Assembly: GCA_018436725.1 (NCBI GenBank)
Contig: JAHDKT010000018.1
Coordinates: forward strand, 62,001 to 126,000
Length of the DNA stretch: 64,000 nt
Reading direction: 5' to 3'
Origin: Synergistaceae bacterium
GTDB taxonomy: Bacteria; Synergistota; Synergistia; Synergistales; Aminobacteriaceae
Shown: positions 50,689 through 58,628 of the stretch, in pieces
How positions within the stretch are numbered: the stretch's first letter is position 1
Layout: every line of letters starts with the position of its first letter
Notes under the pieces: generated by a model
Seen by the model: the letters and a program-made list of their open reading frames with translations, nothing else
Told to the model about the DNA's origin: nothing
The model's database searches: none
Made by a program: the position numbers and the translations under genes

Positions 50689-51260
50689 TCGCAGTGGGCG
50701 AAATGTTTTCCGTCTTCCTGTCGGCGATTTTCGTCAACAACCTGCTGCTGCGTCAGTTCCTCGGCGTCTGTCCCGGCACGATGCTCTGCGGCGGCGTTCG
50801 CAAAGCGATTGCCTCGGGCGGCGTGATCTTCTGCATCATGATGTGCAACTCTACCGCTTCGTGGCTTTTCGACAGGTACGTGCTGCTTCCGTTGAACGCG
50901 GAGCACCTGCAAATTCTCTTCTCCGTTCTGATTCTCCTGACGACGACATGGAGCGTCGAAGTGCTCGCGGCGAAGCTCCTTCCTTCAGTGTATGCCGGAG
51001 AGCATTTTCGGCTTTCCTACGGTACTCATTGCGCCGTCCTGGGAGTCGCGCTCCTGAATCTCCGAAAGGGGTACGGTTTTGCCGAAATGCTTGTCCACTC
51101 GTCGGGCGCGGCTATCGGTTTTTCGCTGGCTTTGCTTCTGCTGGCCGGAATCATGGAAAGGCTGCGCTTCGCTCCAGGAAGCGAGCGCCTCAAAGGAATG
51201 CCGCAGGCTCTGGTCGCGGCGGCGGTGCTCTCGGCCGTCTTCCACTTCGTCGTTCTGTAA
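50685..51260 (+). CDS. rnfA: Rnf complex subunit A
   Basis: A 191-residue membrane subunit paired with RnfE: IFVNNLLLRQFLGVCP and GTHCAVLGVALLN carry its conserved Cys residues. The annotated GTG at 50685 overlaps the rnfE stop (GTGA); a second GTG at 50694, three codons further on, would give the typical family N-terminus and is equally likely. The next gene in most rnf operons, rnfB, does not follow; 54 bases later a new promoter begins and an FMN-binding protein is encoded instead. Confidence 0.9.
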   Translation: MIAVGEMFSVFLSAIFVNNLLLRQFLGVCPGTMLCGGVRKAIASGGVIFCIMMCNSTASWLFDRYVLLPLNAEHLQILFSVLILLTTTWSVEVLAAKLLPSVYAGEHFRLSYGTHCAVLGVALLNLRKGYGFAEMLVHSSGAAIGFSLALLLLAGIMERLRFAPGSERLKGMPQALVAAAVLSAVFHFVVL

Positions 51261-51313
51261 CCCGTCAATGGACGGACTTTCCCGAAGATGGGACGGTTCG
51301 GGGCGGATGCGCC

Positions 51314-51343
51314 TTGACAGAACGCCGCGTTCAAAAGTAGTAT
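51314..51343 (+). promoter_or_regulatory. Promoter of the exported FMN-binding protein
   Basis: TTGACA (51314-51319), 18 bases, TAGTAT (51338-51343): a strong sigma-70 promoter. It makes the FMN-binding gene a unit separate from the rnf operon. Confidence 0.7.
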
Positions 51344-51385
51344 GGGTTAAAGTTTGAATTATCGTATTTCGGGAGGTGGAGAAGG

Positions 51386-51892
51386 GTGAGAAAGAACGTT
51401 GGAGTACTTGTATTATGCGTGACGGTAGGCGTGATCGCATTCGCGGCGCTTCTGTCCATGTCGGCGAACACGGGGTTCGCCTCCGGCGCTCGGTGGCCCG
51501 TTTGGGATCTGCGCGACGGAAGGTACCGCGGGAGTTTCTCCGAGCGGGACGAGACGCCTGTTTCGCTCGAAATCACGGTGAAGGACGGGGCGATCACGGA
51601 GATTGGCTGGCGGCACATGGCCTACAGAAAGAACGACTATCTGAAGCCTGCGAACCCCATGATGGAGGGGCTTCGCAGCCAGTATACGGACTGCGCGAAC
51701 TATCTGGTCGGCGCAAAGGGCGTCGACGAGATAGTCTCCAGACTGGAGTTCATGATAGGCAGTCCTTCCGGTCCGGCGCTCGAAGCGATCAAGACGCAGA
51801 AGGTGGACGCCTTTACCGCCGCGACGATCAGGGCGGGCAAGATCCGCTCGGCGGTCATCGACGCTTTCAACCGCGGAGTCTACGCGAAATAG
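51386..51892 (+). CDS. Exported FMN-binding domain protein
   Basis: A 168-residue protein with a signal or membrane anchor (VGVLVLCVTVGVIAFAALLSM) and an FMN-binding domain. The attachment motif is DAFTAATIRAGKI near residue 144, a variant of the S/T-G-A-T-x-T/S motif to which ApbE links FMN through phosphoester; the RnfG domain upstream uses SGAT. A Trp-rich IGWRHMAYRKNDY stretch precedes it. It resembles extracytosolic electron-carrying flavoproteins. GTG start at 51386 with GGAGGTGGAGAAGG upstream. A terminator follows, and the ApbE-containing gene comes next, so its maturation enzyme is encoded right beside it. Confidence 0.82.
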   Translation: MRKNVGVLVLCVTVGVIAFAALLSMSANTGFASGARWPVWDLRDGRYRGSFSERDETPVSLEITVKDGAITEIGWRHMAYRKNDYLKPANPMMEGLRSQYTDCANYLVGAKGVDEIVSRLEFMIGSPSGPALEAIKTQKVDAFTAATIRAGKIRSAVIDAFNRGVYAK

Positions 51893-51938
51893 TCCCCTCC
51901 GTCGTTGAAACACCGAGGATACGAAGCGCGGGAAGCGC

Positions 51939-51965
51939 AAGCCCCTCTCCTACGGGGGGCTTTTT
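51939..51965 (+). terminator. Rho-independent terminator
   Basis: AAGCCCC (51939-51945), a 10-base interval, GGGGCTT (51956-51962), then TTT. It lies 47 bases after the FMN-binding gene. Confidence 0.7.
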
Positions 51966-52064
51966 GATGAACCTCCGCGGCGTTCGTCGAAAACGGTCAT
52001 CTGCCGCGGGGAGGACCGAGCGAGACAGAAGGAGGCGAGGGAAACGAAGCGTTCTCTGCGGAGC

Positions 52065-54236
52065 GTGGCGTACGTAGGACTGGGTCAGACATCCGCAAGC
52101 ATCCTTGGAACCGCGGCATGGTTGATTTTGATTTTCGTCCTCCATCCGGCGGCCTACGGCCGTCTCTCGTGGCTCTTCTCGGTCGCCATGCTCTCTTCGT
52201 CGGTCTTCACCTTCGGGCTGGGGGTCGTTATGGCGACATCCTACCCCGAAGAACGAAACGAGGCGCTTCCGGGAACCGTCGTCGCTCTCGTATGGCTCTT
52301 CGCCATCGCGGGAGGCGGCGTCACGGCGGGACTCCTCGCGCTTGTCGCGGAGACGCCTCCCGACGAGGCGTTCTTTACGGGAGCGCTCGTTTTTTCCCTG
52401 TCGGTTTTTTCCATTCATTTTCATGTGCTCCTCGGCAGGAAACGGTACGAGGCGTACATGTGGGGCTGGATCGGAGCGAGGGCTTCGGCCCTTTTGCTGC
52501 CTCTGCTGCTTTATCGTGCTCTGGGTAGCGTGCCGCCGATGCTCCTCGGTCTGAGCGCGTCGTATCTTCTTTTTGGAATAACCTCTCTCGGAGAGCTAAG
52601 GCACGGCTTCAACCTCCAATCGCTGCGTGGGAAGGTCGCCTTCTCAGCGAAGGCATGGCTATCGGGGCTGTGCGGCGTTTCTTTGAACTATCTCGATAAA
52701 ATTCTCATAGGTTTGTTCTTCCCCTTGCAGGTACTTGCCGTCTATCAGTTCTCCTACAGAGTCTTCCTTCTGCTCACCGTTCTGCCCAACACGCTCTTCT
52801 TCTACTTGCTTCCCGAGAAGTCGAGCGGGAATGAATCGCGGAGCGCGGAGCGCGTCGGCGTCGGTCTCTCTTTCGTTCTGGCTGCCGCAGCGTATATTCT
52901 GGCGCCATGGATCGCGTCGCGCGTCTTTCCAGGATACCGGGAGGGTATCGACACGATCCGTCTTATGGGGCTCGCTGTCGTTCCGATGACGGTCGCGAAG
53001 GTGAAAAGCTCCGATCTTCTCTCGAAACGAAGGGCCGACTGCGTGCTGGCGGCGAACCTTTTCGCCGCAGGAGCGGGAGTGTTCGGGGTGCTCTTCGTCT
53101 TTGTCAACGACTTCGGACTCCGGGGGCTGGCGTCCGCTATGACGCTTGTCCAGGTCGCTCTCGTCTGCGTGCTCTTCGCATTCCCCCGCTTCCTGAGGGG
53201 CGAGCCGAGGAGCGGAAGGGGAGCCGCTCTCGCCGGCCTGGCGCTTTTCTCTCTTGTCGCGGCGGCTTTTTTCAGAACGGCGATGCCGATTGTTCGCATT
53301 GAAGAGGAGGGCGCCGTGGTGCAAGGAACCCTTTTCGCGATGGATACAGTCGTCAATGTCCGAATCCGGATGGACGACGAGGTGAAGGGACGGGCGCTGC
53401 TTCGCGAATCGTTCAGAGAGATCGAACGCATCGAGAGACTGATGAGCGCCGAGGATGAAGGGGCCGAAATTTACGCGCTCAATGCGAACGCGGGTTCGTG
53501 GACGCCCTTGTCCCCCGAGACGATTTCGCTTCTGAAAAGGGCGAAGGAGTATGGCGAGCTGACGCTGGGGGCTTTCGACGTGACGGTGAAACCGCTCGTC
53601 GACTTCTGGATGGAGGAAGTGAAGAGGCGGGGACGGGCTCCGGAGAGAGAAGAACTCTCCCGCTTTCTGGAGCTTGTACACCATCGCGATCTTGAGATAG
53701 ACGAGCGCAACGGACGCGCCCGCCTGCTCAAGAAGGGAATGGGCGTCACACTCGGAGGAATAGCGAAAGGGTACGCCATCGACAGGGTGTGCGGGTTTCT
53801 TCTGGAGAGAGGGGTTGAGGGCGGCTTGGTCGAAATCGGCGGCGAGATGCGCGTGTTCGGGTCGAAGACGTGGAGGATAGGGATCGCCGATCCCAGGGCG
53901 GAAGGGAAGATGATCGGTGTGATCCCTCTTCGGGACGCCGCCGTAGCGACTTCCGGCGATTACAGGCGGTACCATCTGCTCGGAAGCGAACGAATCCATC
54001 ATATCATCGATCCGAGGACGGGGGCGACGGCCAAGGGGATCATCAGCGCGACCGTCGTGACGAAGGACTCTCTGTCGGCGGATGCGCTCAGTACGGCGGT
54101 CTTCGTCCTCGGTATCGAACAAGGGCTCGCACTGCTCGAGCGTATCGGCGCGGCGGGGGTGTTCGTCGATTCGGAGAGAAGGGTGAGCGTCTCCTCGGAG
54201 TGGAGCGCGCGCTTCTGGCGGATACCGGACGAGTGA
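52065..54236 (+). CDS. Fusion: MOP-superfamily flippase/exporter domain joined to ApbE flavin transferase
   Basis: A 723-residue two-part protein. Residues about 1-400 form a polytopic membrane domain with 11-12 helices of the polysaccharide-flippase type (MOP superfamily, the superfamily that also holds MATE exporters). Residues about 415-720 form ApbE: FAMDTVVNVRI, GVTLGGIAKGYAIDR, GGLVEIGGEMRV, HHIIDPRTGATAKG and a metal-binding DALSTAVFVLG. ApbE uses FAD to attach FMN to SGAT-type proteins outside the cytoplasm. The rnf operon and an FMN-binding protein just upstream supply its targets. The GTG at 52065 has no ribosome site; AGGAGG at 52030-52035 points to an ACG at 52044, in frame, giving a positively charged KRSLRS N-terminus. 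I infer the membrane half could bring FAD across the membrane. Confidence 0.85.
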   Translation: MAYVGLGQTSASILGTAAWLILIFVLHPAAYGRLSWLFSVAMLSSSVFTFGLGVVMATSYPEERNEALPGTVVALVWLFAIAGGGVTAGLLALVAETPPDEAFFTGALVFSLSVFSIHFHVLLGRKRYEAYMWGWIGARASALLLPLLLYRALGSVPPMLLGLSASYLLFGITSLGELRHGFNLQSLRGKVAFSAKAWLSGLCGVSLNYLDKILIGLFFPLQVLAVYQFSYRVFLLLTVLPNTLFFYLLPEKSSGNESRSAERVGVGLSFVLAAAAYILAPWIASRVFPGYREGIDTIRLMGLAVVPMTVAKVKSSDLLSKRRADCVLAANLFAAGAGVFGVLFVFVNDFGLRGLASAMTLVQVALVCVLFAFPRFLRGEPRSGRGAALAGLALFSLVAAAFFRTAMPIVRIEEEGAVVQGTLFAMDTVVNVRIRMDDEVKGRALLRESFREIERIERLMSAEDEGAEIYALNANAGSWTPLSPETISLLKRAKEYGELTLGAFDVTVKPLVDFWMEEVKRRGRAPEREELSRFLELVHHRDLEIDERNGRARLLKKGMGVTLGGIAKGYAIDRVCGFLLERGVEGGLVEIGGEMRVFGSKTWRIGIADPRAEGKMIGVIPLRDAAVATSGDYRRYHLLGSERIHHIIDPRTGATAKGIISATVVTKDSLSADALSTAVFVLGIEQGLALLERIGAAGVFVDSERRVSVSSEWSARFWRIPDE

Positions 54237-54280
54237 TCGTTCTCCTGGGAACCGTTTTTTCACGCTCTTCGCGATTGCTC

Positions 54281-54309
54281 TTGACATGCTCGGCGCGAGA
54301 ATGGAGAAT
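54281..54309 (+). promoter_or_regulatory. Promoter of the partner-switching operon
   Basis: TTGACA (54281-54286), 17 bases, GAGAAT (54304-54309). It lies about 75 bases upstream of the STAS gene. Confidence 0.5.
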
Positions 54310-54385
54310 GAAGCCGCGGAGCGCTTCGATGCGCTTCAGCCTTACAGTCAGCGGTCGCCTACGCCGTTTTCAGGGGGAATATGCA

Positions 54386-54736
54386 ATGTTCGAAATGAAT
54401 TTCACGGTCGAAGCCTGGGGGCGGAGCGTGCTGCTCTCGGGGCGTCTGGACGCCAGGTCGGCTCCGGATTTCGAGAAGGCCGCGCTCGCCGCCGCCGACG
54501 AACACCCGGGAGAGCGCCTTTCCATGCTTCTCGATTTCTCCGGGCTGGAGTACATCAGCAGCGCGGGGCTGCGTTCCATTCTCGTACTCGCCAAACGACT
54601 CTCCCCTTCGGGCGGGAAGGTAGTGCTCTGCGGCATGTCCGGCGTCGTCGAGGAAGTCTTCGGCGTCTCCGGTTTCGACAGTTTTCTTCCGGTGACGAAG
54701 ACTCGCGAGGATGCTCTTCGTCTCGTCGGCGCGTAG
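54386..54736 (+). CDS. STAS-domain anti-anti-sigma factor (RsbV-like)
   Basis: A 116-residue STAS protein. The phosphorylated serine is in YISSAGLRSIL (Ser58 or Ser59), the conserved loop of RsbV/SpoIIAA. The ATG at 54386 has CAGGGGG 9 bases upstream. Family role: when dephosphorylated it sequesters the anti-sigma kinase. Here the kinase (RsbW-like) is the next gene and the PP2C phosphatase the fourth, so the whole switch is encoded together. No sigma factor gene is present in the operon. Confidence 0.88.
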   Translation: MFEMNFTVEAWGRSVLLSGRLDARSAPDFEKAALAAADEHPGERLSMLLDFSGLEYISSAGLRSILVLAKRLSPSGGKVVLCGMSGVVEEVFGVSGFDSFLPVTKTREDALRLVGA

Positions 54737-54754
54737 CGCGCGGGGAGGAGCGAA

Positions 54755-55183
54755 ATGGAGAAGGTCGTCAGGGAGCGTGTTTTTCCTGCTTCACTCGATT
54801 CGCTGGCGGATATCCGCGCCTTCATTCTGGAGGAGGACGGCGTGGAGGAGCGGCTTCCGCCGAAGCGCGTGGCCCACTTGGACGTGGCGCTGGAGGAGAT
54901 CGTCGTGAATATCTGCTCCTACGCGTACGAAACTCCTCCGGGAGAGCTGACTATACGCGTGGAGGAGTCGGTCGAGAGCTTTGCGGTGGAATTCGTGGAC
55001 AACGGCGTGGCGTTCGACCCGCTGGCCATGAACGAACCGGATGTAAAGCGTCCCCTTGAGGAGCGCGACGCGGGCGGACTGGGCATCCTCCTCGTGCGGC
55101 GAATGATGGACGAGGTGCACTACTCGCGCAAGGGGGCGCTGAACACCCTCCGTATCCTGGTGAACACTCCCCGGATGTCGTAA
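54755..55183 (+). CDS. ATP-binding anti-sigma/serine kinase (RsbW/SpoIIAB-like)
   Basis: A 142-residue GHKL-fold kinase. The N-box is DVALEEIVVNICSYAY, the G1 box VEFVDNGVAFDPLA, and the G2 box GGLGILLVRRMMDEV near the C-terminus. It would phosphorylate the STAS protein encoded just upstream and bind a partner (sigma factor or other target) when free. GAGGAG lies 8 bases upstream of the ATG at 54755. The gene ends only 11 bases before the binding-protein gene. Confidence 0.88.
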   Translation: MEKVVRERVFPASLDSLADIRAFILEEDGVEERLPPKRVAHLDVALEEIVVNICSYAYETPPGELTIRVEESVESFAVEFVDNGVAFDPLAMNEPDVKRPLEERDAGGLGILLVRRMMDEVHYSRKGALNTLRILVNTPRMS

Positions 55184-55194
55184 GGGGAGTGTTC

Positions 55195-56220
55195 ATGGTG
55201 CGACGCCTTCTCCGGCTTGGGCGGATGATTCCCGCCGTTTTTCTCCCGTTGCTTGTTCTCTGCTGCATCCTGTCCGCTGCCGGGCGGAGCGCGTCTTCGC
55301 CCGCCGCTGGAATGACGAAGGCGACGCTGACGCTTCAATGGTACCCGCAGACGCAGTTCGCCGGGTACTATATGGCGTTGGAGAAGGGCTTCTATACGGC
55401 GCGCGGCATCGACCTCGAGATCCGGCGCGGAGGTTCCGACGTCGACACCATCGGAGAACTCCGCAAGGGGAAAACGGATTTCGCGACGCTCTTCCTGACG
55501 GCGGGGATCCGCTACCGATCGAAAAGCCTTCCCCTCGTGAACGTGGCCCAGATAGTCAATCGCGGTAATCTGCTCGTCGTGGCGTATACAAACCGTAACA
55601 TACGTTCGCTCAAGGATTTGAACGGAAGAAAAATGAGCCTGTGGGGCGACCATTTCTCCGGCGGGTACAAGAAGGCCTTCAGCGACAACGGCATCTGGCC
55701 GGTGATCTTTCCTCAGTTCATCTCCGTGGAGGTCTTCCTCCGCGGAGGAGTGGACGCTTGCAGCGCCATGAGCTATAACGAGTATCTTCGCATACTCCAG
55801 GCGGGAAGGCGCCCCGAAGAGCTGACGGTGATCTCCCTCCGGGACGAAGGGTACGACTTCCCCGAGGATGGCATATACTGTACCGAAGAAACGTGGAAAA
55901 GGAACCCTCGCCTGGCCCGCGACCTTCGGGAGGCTTCGCTCGAAGGCTGGCGCTACGCCGCGGAACACCCCGACGAGGCAGTCGAGCTGGTGCTCCGCGA
56001 AGCCGACAAGTCCGGGTATATAGTGAACCGTCTTCTGTTGCGCCGTATGCTCGAAACGATCCTCCCGTCCGTCTTTCCGGAGAACCCCTCCGAATGGACG
56101 CCTGGCGTGCTTTCCCGGGCCGATTACGAACGTACCTTCGACATGATGCGGTCCGTTTTCGTCGAGATGAACGAGACGGTTCCCTACGAGGTCTTCGTTC
56201 CTGGGAGCGACGAGCGATGA
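55195..56220 (+). CDS. NMT1/SsuA/ThiY-type periplasmic substrate-binding protein in a signalling operon
   Basis: A 341-residue binding protein. A signal segment (MIPAVFLPLLVLCCILSAAGRS; a Cys pair makes lipid modification possible) is followed by TLTLQWYPQTQFAGYYMALEKGFY, the standard opening of the NMT1-like family that binds pyrimidines, sulfonates or riboflavin precursors, and the GRKMSLWGDHFSGGY loop. The start ATG 55195 has GGGGAG 7 bases upstream. There is no ABC permease or ATPase nearby; instead the gene lies between an RsbW-like kinase and a membrane PP2C phosphatase with a four-base overlap. A role as ligand-presenting subunit for that phosphatase is the most economical reading. Confidence 0.85.
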   Translation: MVRRLLRLGRMIPAVFLPLLVLCCILSAAGRSASSPAAGMTKATLTLQWYPQTQFAGYYMALEKGFYTARGIDLEIRRGGSDVDTIGELRKGKTDFATLFLTAGIRYRSKSLPLVNVAQIVNRGNLLVVAYTNRNIRSLKDLNGRKMSLWGDHFSGGYKKAFSDNGIWPVIFPQFISVEVFLRGGVDACSAMSYNEYLRILQAGRRPEELTVISLRDEGYDFPEDGIYCTEETWKRNPRLARDLREASLEGWRYAAEHPDEAVELVLREADKSGYIVNRLLLRRMLETILPSVFPENPSEWTPGVLSRADYERTFDMMRSVFVEMNETVPYEVFVPGSDER

Positions 56221-58181
56221 AAGAACATTTTTTCCCTCTCTTTCCGGATGGACGCAGAGGCGTCTCCATCGCGGCGAAGCTTGCACTGACGATCGTCGCC
56301 GGCGTCGGCGCCATCTTTCTCGCCATCGTCTTCTACGGCTATTCCACTTCTCGTGAGGCGCTGGAGGAGGAGTTTCAGGGGCGCATGGAAAATCTCGGCA
56401 GAGCGGCGGAAAGCCGCTTTCTCCAGATACCCGTGGTTGCGGAAGCGGTGACGCGCGATCTCGCCTTGATGCTCTCTCTTTTCGAGCCCTCCCCCGAGAA
56501 GATTCCCGAGATGATGAAGGAAATGCTCGCATCGCACTCGCAAGTTACCGGGCTGTACGTCGGGTTTTCCAGGCAGGCGACGAACCCGCGATTCCGCAAT
56601 TTTTGTCCGTTGGTCTTCCGCCAGGGCAATTCGATCCAGTACAAAAACCTCGCGGAGGAGATGGACTGGACGGTCCAGGACTGGTATCAGCTCCCCCTGC
56701 AGATGGCGCGACCTCTGTGGACGGAGCCCTTCTTCGCGGATGAACGCGCCGAGTCGATGATGATCAGCTACGGCATCCCGGTCTACGACGCGCACTGGCG
56801 GTATATGGCCTCCATCGGCGCATCTTTGGAGCTGCACTGGTTGGCCGACATCATCTCGACGATGGATATCGGCGGCCGAGGCTACGCCTTCCTCGTGACG
56901 TCCAACGGCGCCTTCGTCTCCCACCCGAGGCGGGAGCTGTTGATGCGCGAGACGCTCTTCACCGTGGCCGAGACGGAAAACCGGCCCGACCTGATCCCCC
57001 TCGGACACAGAATGATACGGGGAGAGAAGGGGGTCGCCTCTCTGTACGACCCGCTTCGCGGCAGACTTCTGGTCTTCTTCCGGCCGGTGGGAAACATCGG
57101 CTGGTCGCTCGGTATCGTCTTTCCGGAGGAGGAGGTCTTGGACGACATCATCCAGCTACGCCGCGTGCAGACCTTCCTCGGTTTGGGCGGGATGTTCGCC
57201 ATGCTGCTGATGGTCTTTTTCATCTCCAACAGAATCAGCGGACCGATCCGCAGGCTGAAGGACGCAACCACGCTTCTCGCTGCGGGCGATCTGCACGCGC
57301 CGCTTCCCCCCGTCACCGGCCGGGACGAGGTGGCCCTGCTCACGGGCTCGTTCGCCTCCATGAGAGAGAATCTTCTGCTGCATCTGGAGCGCCTGAAGAC
57401 GGAGACCGCCGCGCGCGAGCGCATCGCCAGCGAGCTGGACATCGCCCGGTCGATTCAGATGAGCCTCGTTCCCCGCACCTTCCCCCCCTTCCCGAAGGAC
57501 GGGCGCATCGACCTCTACGCACGCCTGGAGCCCGCCCGCGAGGTCGGGGGCGATTTCTACGACTTCTTCCACACCGACGACGACCATCTGCTGCTCGTCG
57601 TCGGAGACGTCTCGGGCAAGGGAATTCCCGCCGCGCTCTTCATGGCCGTGACGCGGAGCTTCGTCAAGGCGCTCGCCGTTTCCTCCGGAAGCTGCCCGCC
57701 CCCCGGCGCGCTGATGGCGGCGGTGAACGACCGAATCGCCGAGGGAAACGACGCCTGCATGTTCGTCACGCTCTGTTTCGTCATTGTGGATCTTCGGGAC
57801 GGTTCGTTCCTCTATGCCTGCGGAGGACACCCCTTTCCCAGGCTGATGGGGCTGGAGGAGGCGACGGCGCTTCCATCGGTGAAGGGGCCTCTTGTCGGCG
57901 CGATGGGGGGTATGGTTTTCGAGGAGGGCGGCGGAACGCTTCGGCAGGGAGAGGGGCTCTTCCTCTTTACGGACGGTGTAACGGAAGCGTTCAACGCCGA
58001 GGAAGCTCTTCTGAGCGAAGGGCTCATGGACCGCTGGCTCGGCGAGATGCGCGCGCTCGGCAGCGAAGAGTTCGTCCGGGAGATGCGCCGTCGCATAACG
58101 CTCTTCGCGGGAGGAGCGGAGCAGTCCGACGATATCACGCTGCTCTGCTTCCGCTACACCGGAGGCGGCAGAGAAAACTAA
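56217..58181 (+). CDS. Membrane PP2C (RsbU/SpoIIE-type) phosphatase with dCache-like and HAMP domains
   Basis: A 654-residue receptor phosphatase. TM1 about residues 18-42, an extracytoplasmic dCache-like domain about 45-310 (with WTVQDWYQLP, WTEPFF, and ISYGIPVYD), TM2 about 320-345, a HAMP domain (SNRISGPIRRLKDATTLLAAGDL), then a SpoIIE-type PP2C domain: LDIARSIQMSLVP, REVGGDFYDFF, VGDVSGKGIPAALFMA, FLFTDGVTEA and SDDITLL, with the metal-binding aspartates. It should dephosphorylate the STAS protein two genes upstream in response to a signal outside the cell. The ATG overlaps the binding-protein stop (ATGA). A strong terminator ends the operon. Confidence 0.92.
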   Translation: MKEHFFPLFPDGRRGVSIAAKLALTIVAGVGAIFLAIVFYGYSTSREALEEEFQGRMENLGRAAESRFLQIPVVAEAVTRDLALMLSLFEPSPEKIPEMMKEMLASHSQVTGLYVGFSRQATNPRFRNFCPLVFRQGNSIQYKNLAEEMDWTVQDWYQLPLQMARPLWTEPFFADERAESMMISYGIPVYDAHWRYMASIGASLELHWLADIISTMDIGGRGYAFLVTSNGAFVSHPRRELLMRETLFTVAETENRPDLIPLGHRMIRGEKGVASLYDPLRGRLLVFFRPVGNIGWSLGIVFPEEEVLDDIIQLRRVQTFLGLGGMFAMLLMVFFISNRISGPIRRLKDATTLLAAGDLHAPLPPVTGRDEVALLTGSFASMRENLLLHLERLKTETAARERIASELDIARSIQMSLVPRTFPPFPKDGRIDLYARLEPAREVGGDFYDFFHTDDDHLLLVVGDVSGKGIPAALFMAVTRSFVKALAVSSGSCPPPGALMAAVNDRIAEGNDACMFVTLCFVIVDLRDGSFLYACGGHPFPRLMGLEEATALPSVKGPLVGAMGGMVFEEGGGTLRQGEGLFLFTDGVTEAFNAEEALLSEGLMDRWLGEMRALGSEEFVREMRRRITLFAGGAEQSDDITLLCFRYTGGGREN

Positions 58182-58197
58182 CGACAAAAAAATGCAC

Positions 58198-58228
58198 GGG
58201 GCCGGAGGAGCCTTCTCCGGCCCTTTTT
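58198..58228 (+). terminator. Rho-independent terminator
   Basis: GGGCCGGAG (58199-58207), loop GAGCCTT, CTCCGGCCC (58215-58223), then TTTTT. Confidence 0.9.
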
Positions 58229-58253
58229 CTGTGCGTACTGCATTGGAGCGCAA

Positions 58254-58469
58254 CTATTTAAAAAAAGGGAACATCTCCCGTTTTTCACTGATCCAGCGGA
58301 TTGCAAGGGACTCCGTCCATGTTTTGGACGGGTTGATGACGAGGTCAAGCGTCACCGCGAGAAGCACGATGGTAATGCAGATAAAGACGGTATAGAACAC
58401 GATCCGAAGCTGTTTTGCGAAGAGGGATGGCTGCTGCGCTTTCTGGACTTTCTTTTTATTTTCGACCAT
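58254..58469 (-). CDS. Small single-span membrane protein, unknown function
   Basis: A 71-residue protein: basic N-terminus (MVENKKKVQKAQQ), one membrane helix (residues about 25-45, VFYTVFICITIVLLAVTLDLV), and a short C-terminal part with WISEKREMFPFFK. AAAGGAG 11 bases upstream of the ATG and an upstream TATAAT support a real gene. I do not recognise the family. It lies between the partner-switching operon and an iron-type dehydrogenase and is transcribed against both. Confidence 0.7.
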   Translation of the reverse strand: MVENKKKVQKAQQPSLFAKQLRIVFYTVFICITIVLLAVTLDLVINPSKTWTESLAIRWISEKREMFPFFK

Positions 58470-58508
58470 GCGCGATCATCTCCTTTGTCTCTCTGCTGCT
58501 TTCTTTGA

Positions 58509-58514
58509 ATTATA
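58509..58514 (-). promoter_or_regulatory. Extended -10 promoter of the small membrane protein
   Basis: On the minus strand TATAAT is preceded by GTG (TGTATAAT), about 40 bases upstream of the ATG at 58469. Confidence 0.55.
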
Positions 58515-58543
58515 CACGCTTTCCTTTCGTTTGATCGGGACTT

Positions 58544-58572
58544 TTGCCCCGTGTCAAGGAAGAGGGTAGAAT
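58544..58572 (+). promoter_or_regulatory. Promoter of the iron-type alcohol dehydrogenase
   Basis: TTGCCC (58544-58549), 17 bases, TAGAAT (58567-58572), about 55 bases upstream of the ATG. Confidence 0.55.
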
Positions 58573-58628
58573 AGAACGAGAAGAGTCTTCCGGTATTCGT
58601 AACCGAGGAAGACGGAAGGAGGAGCTGT

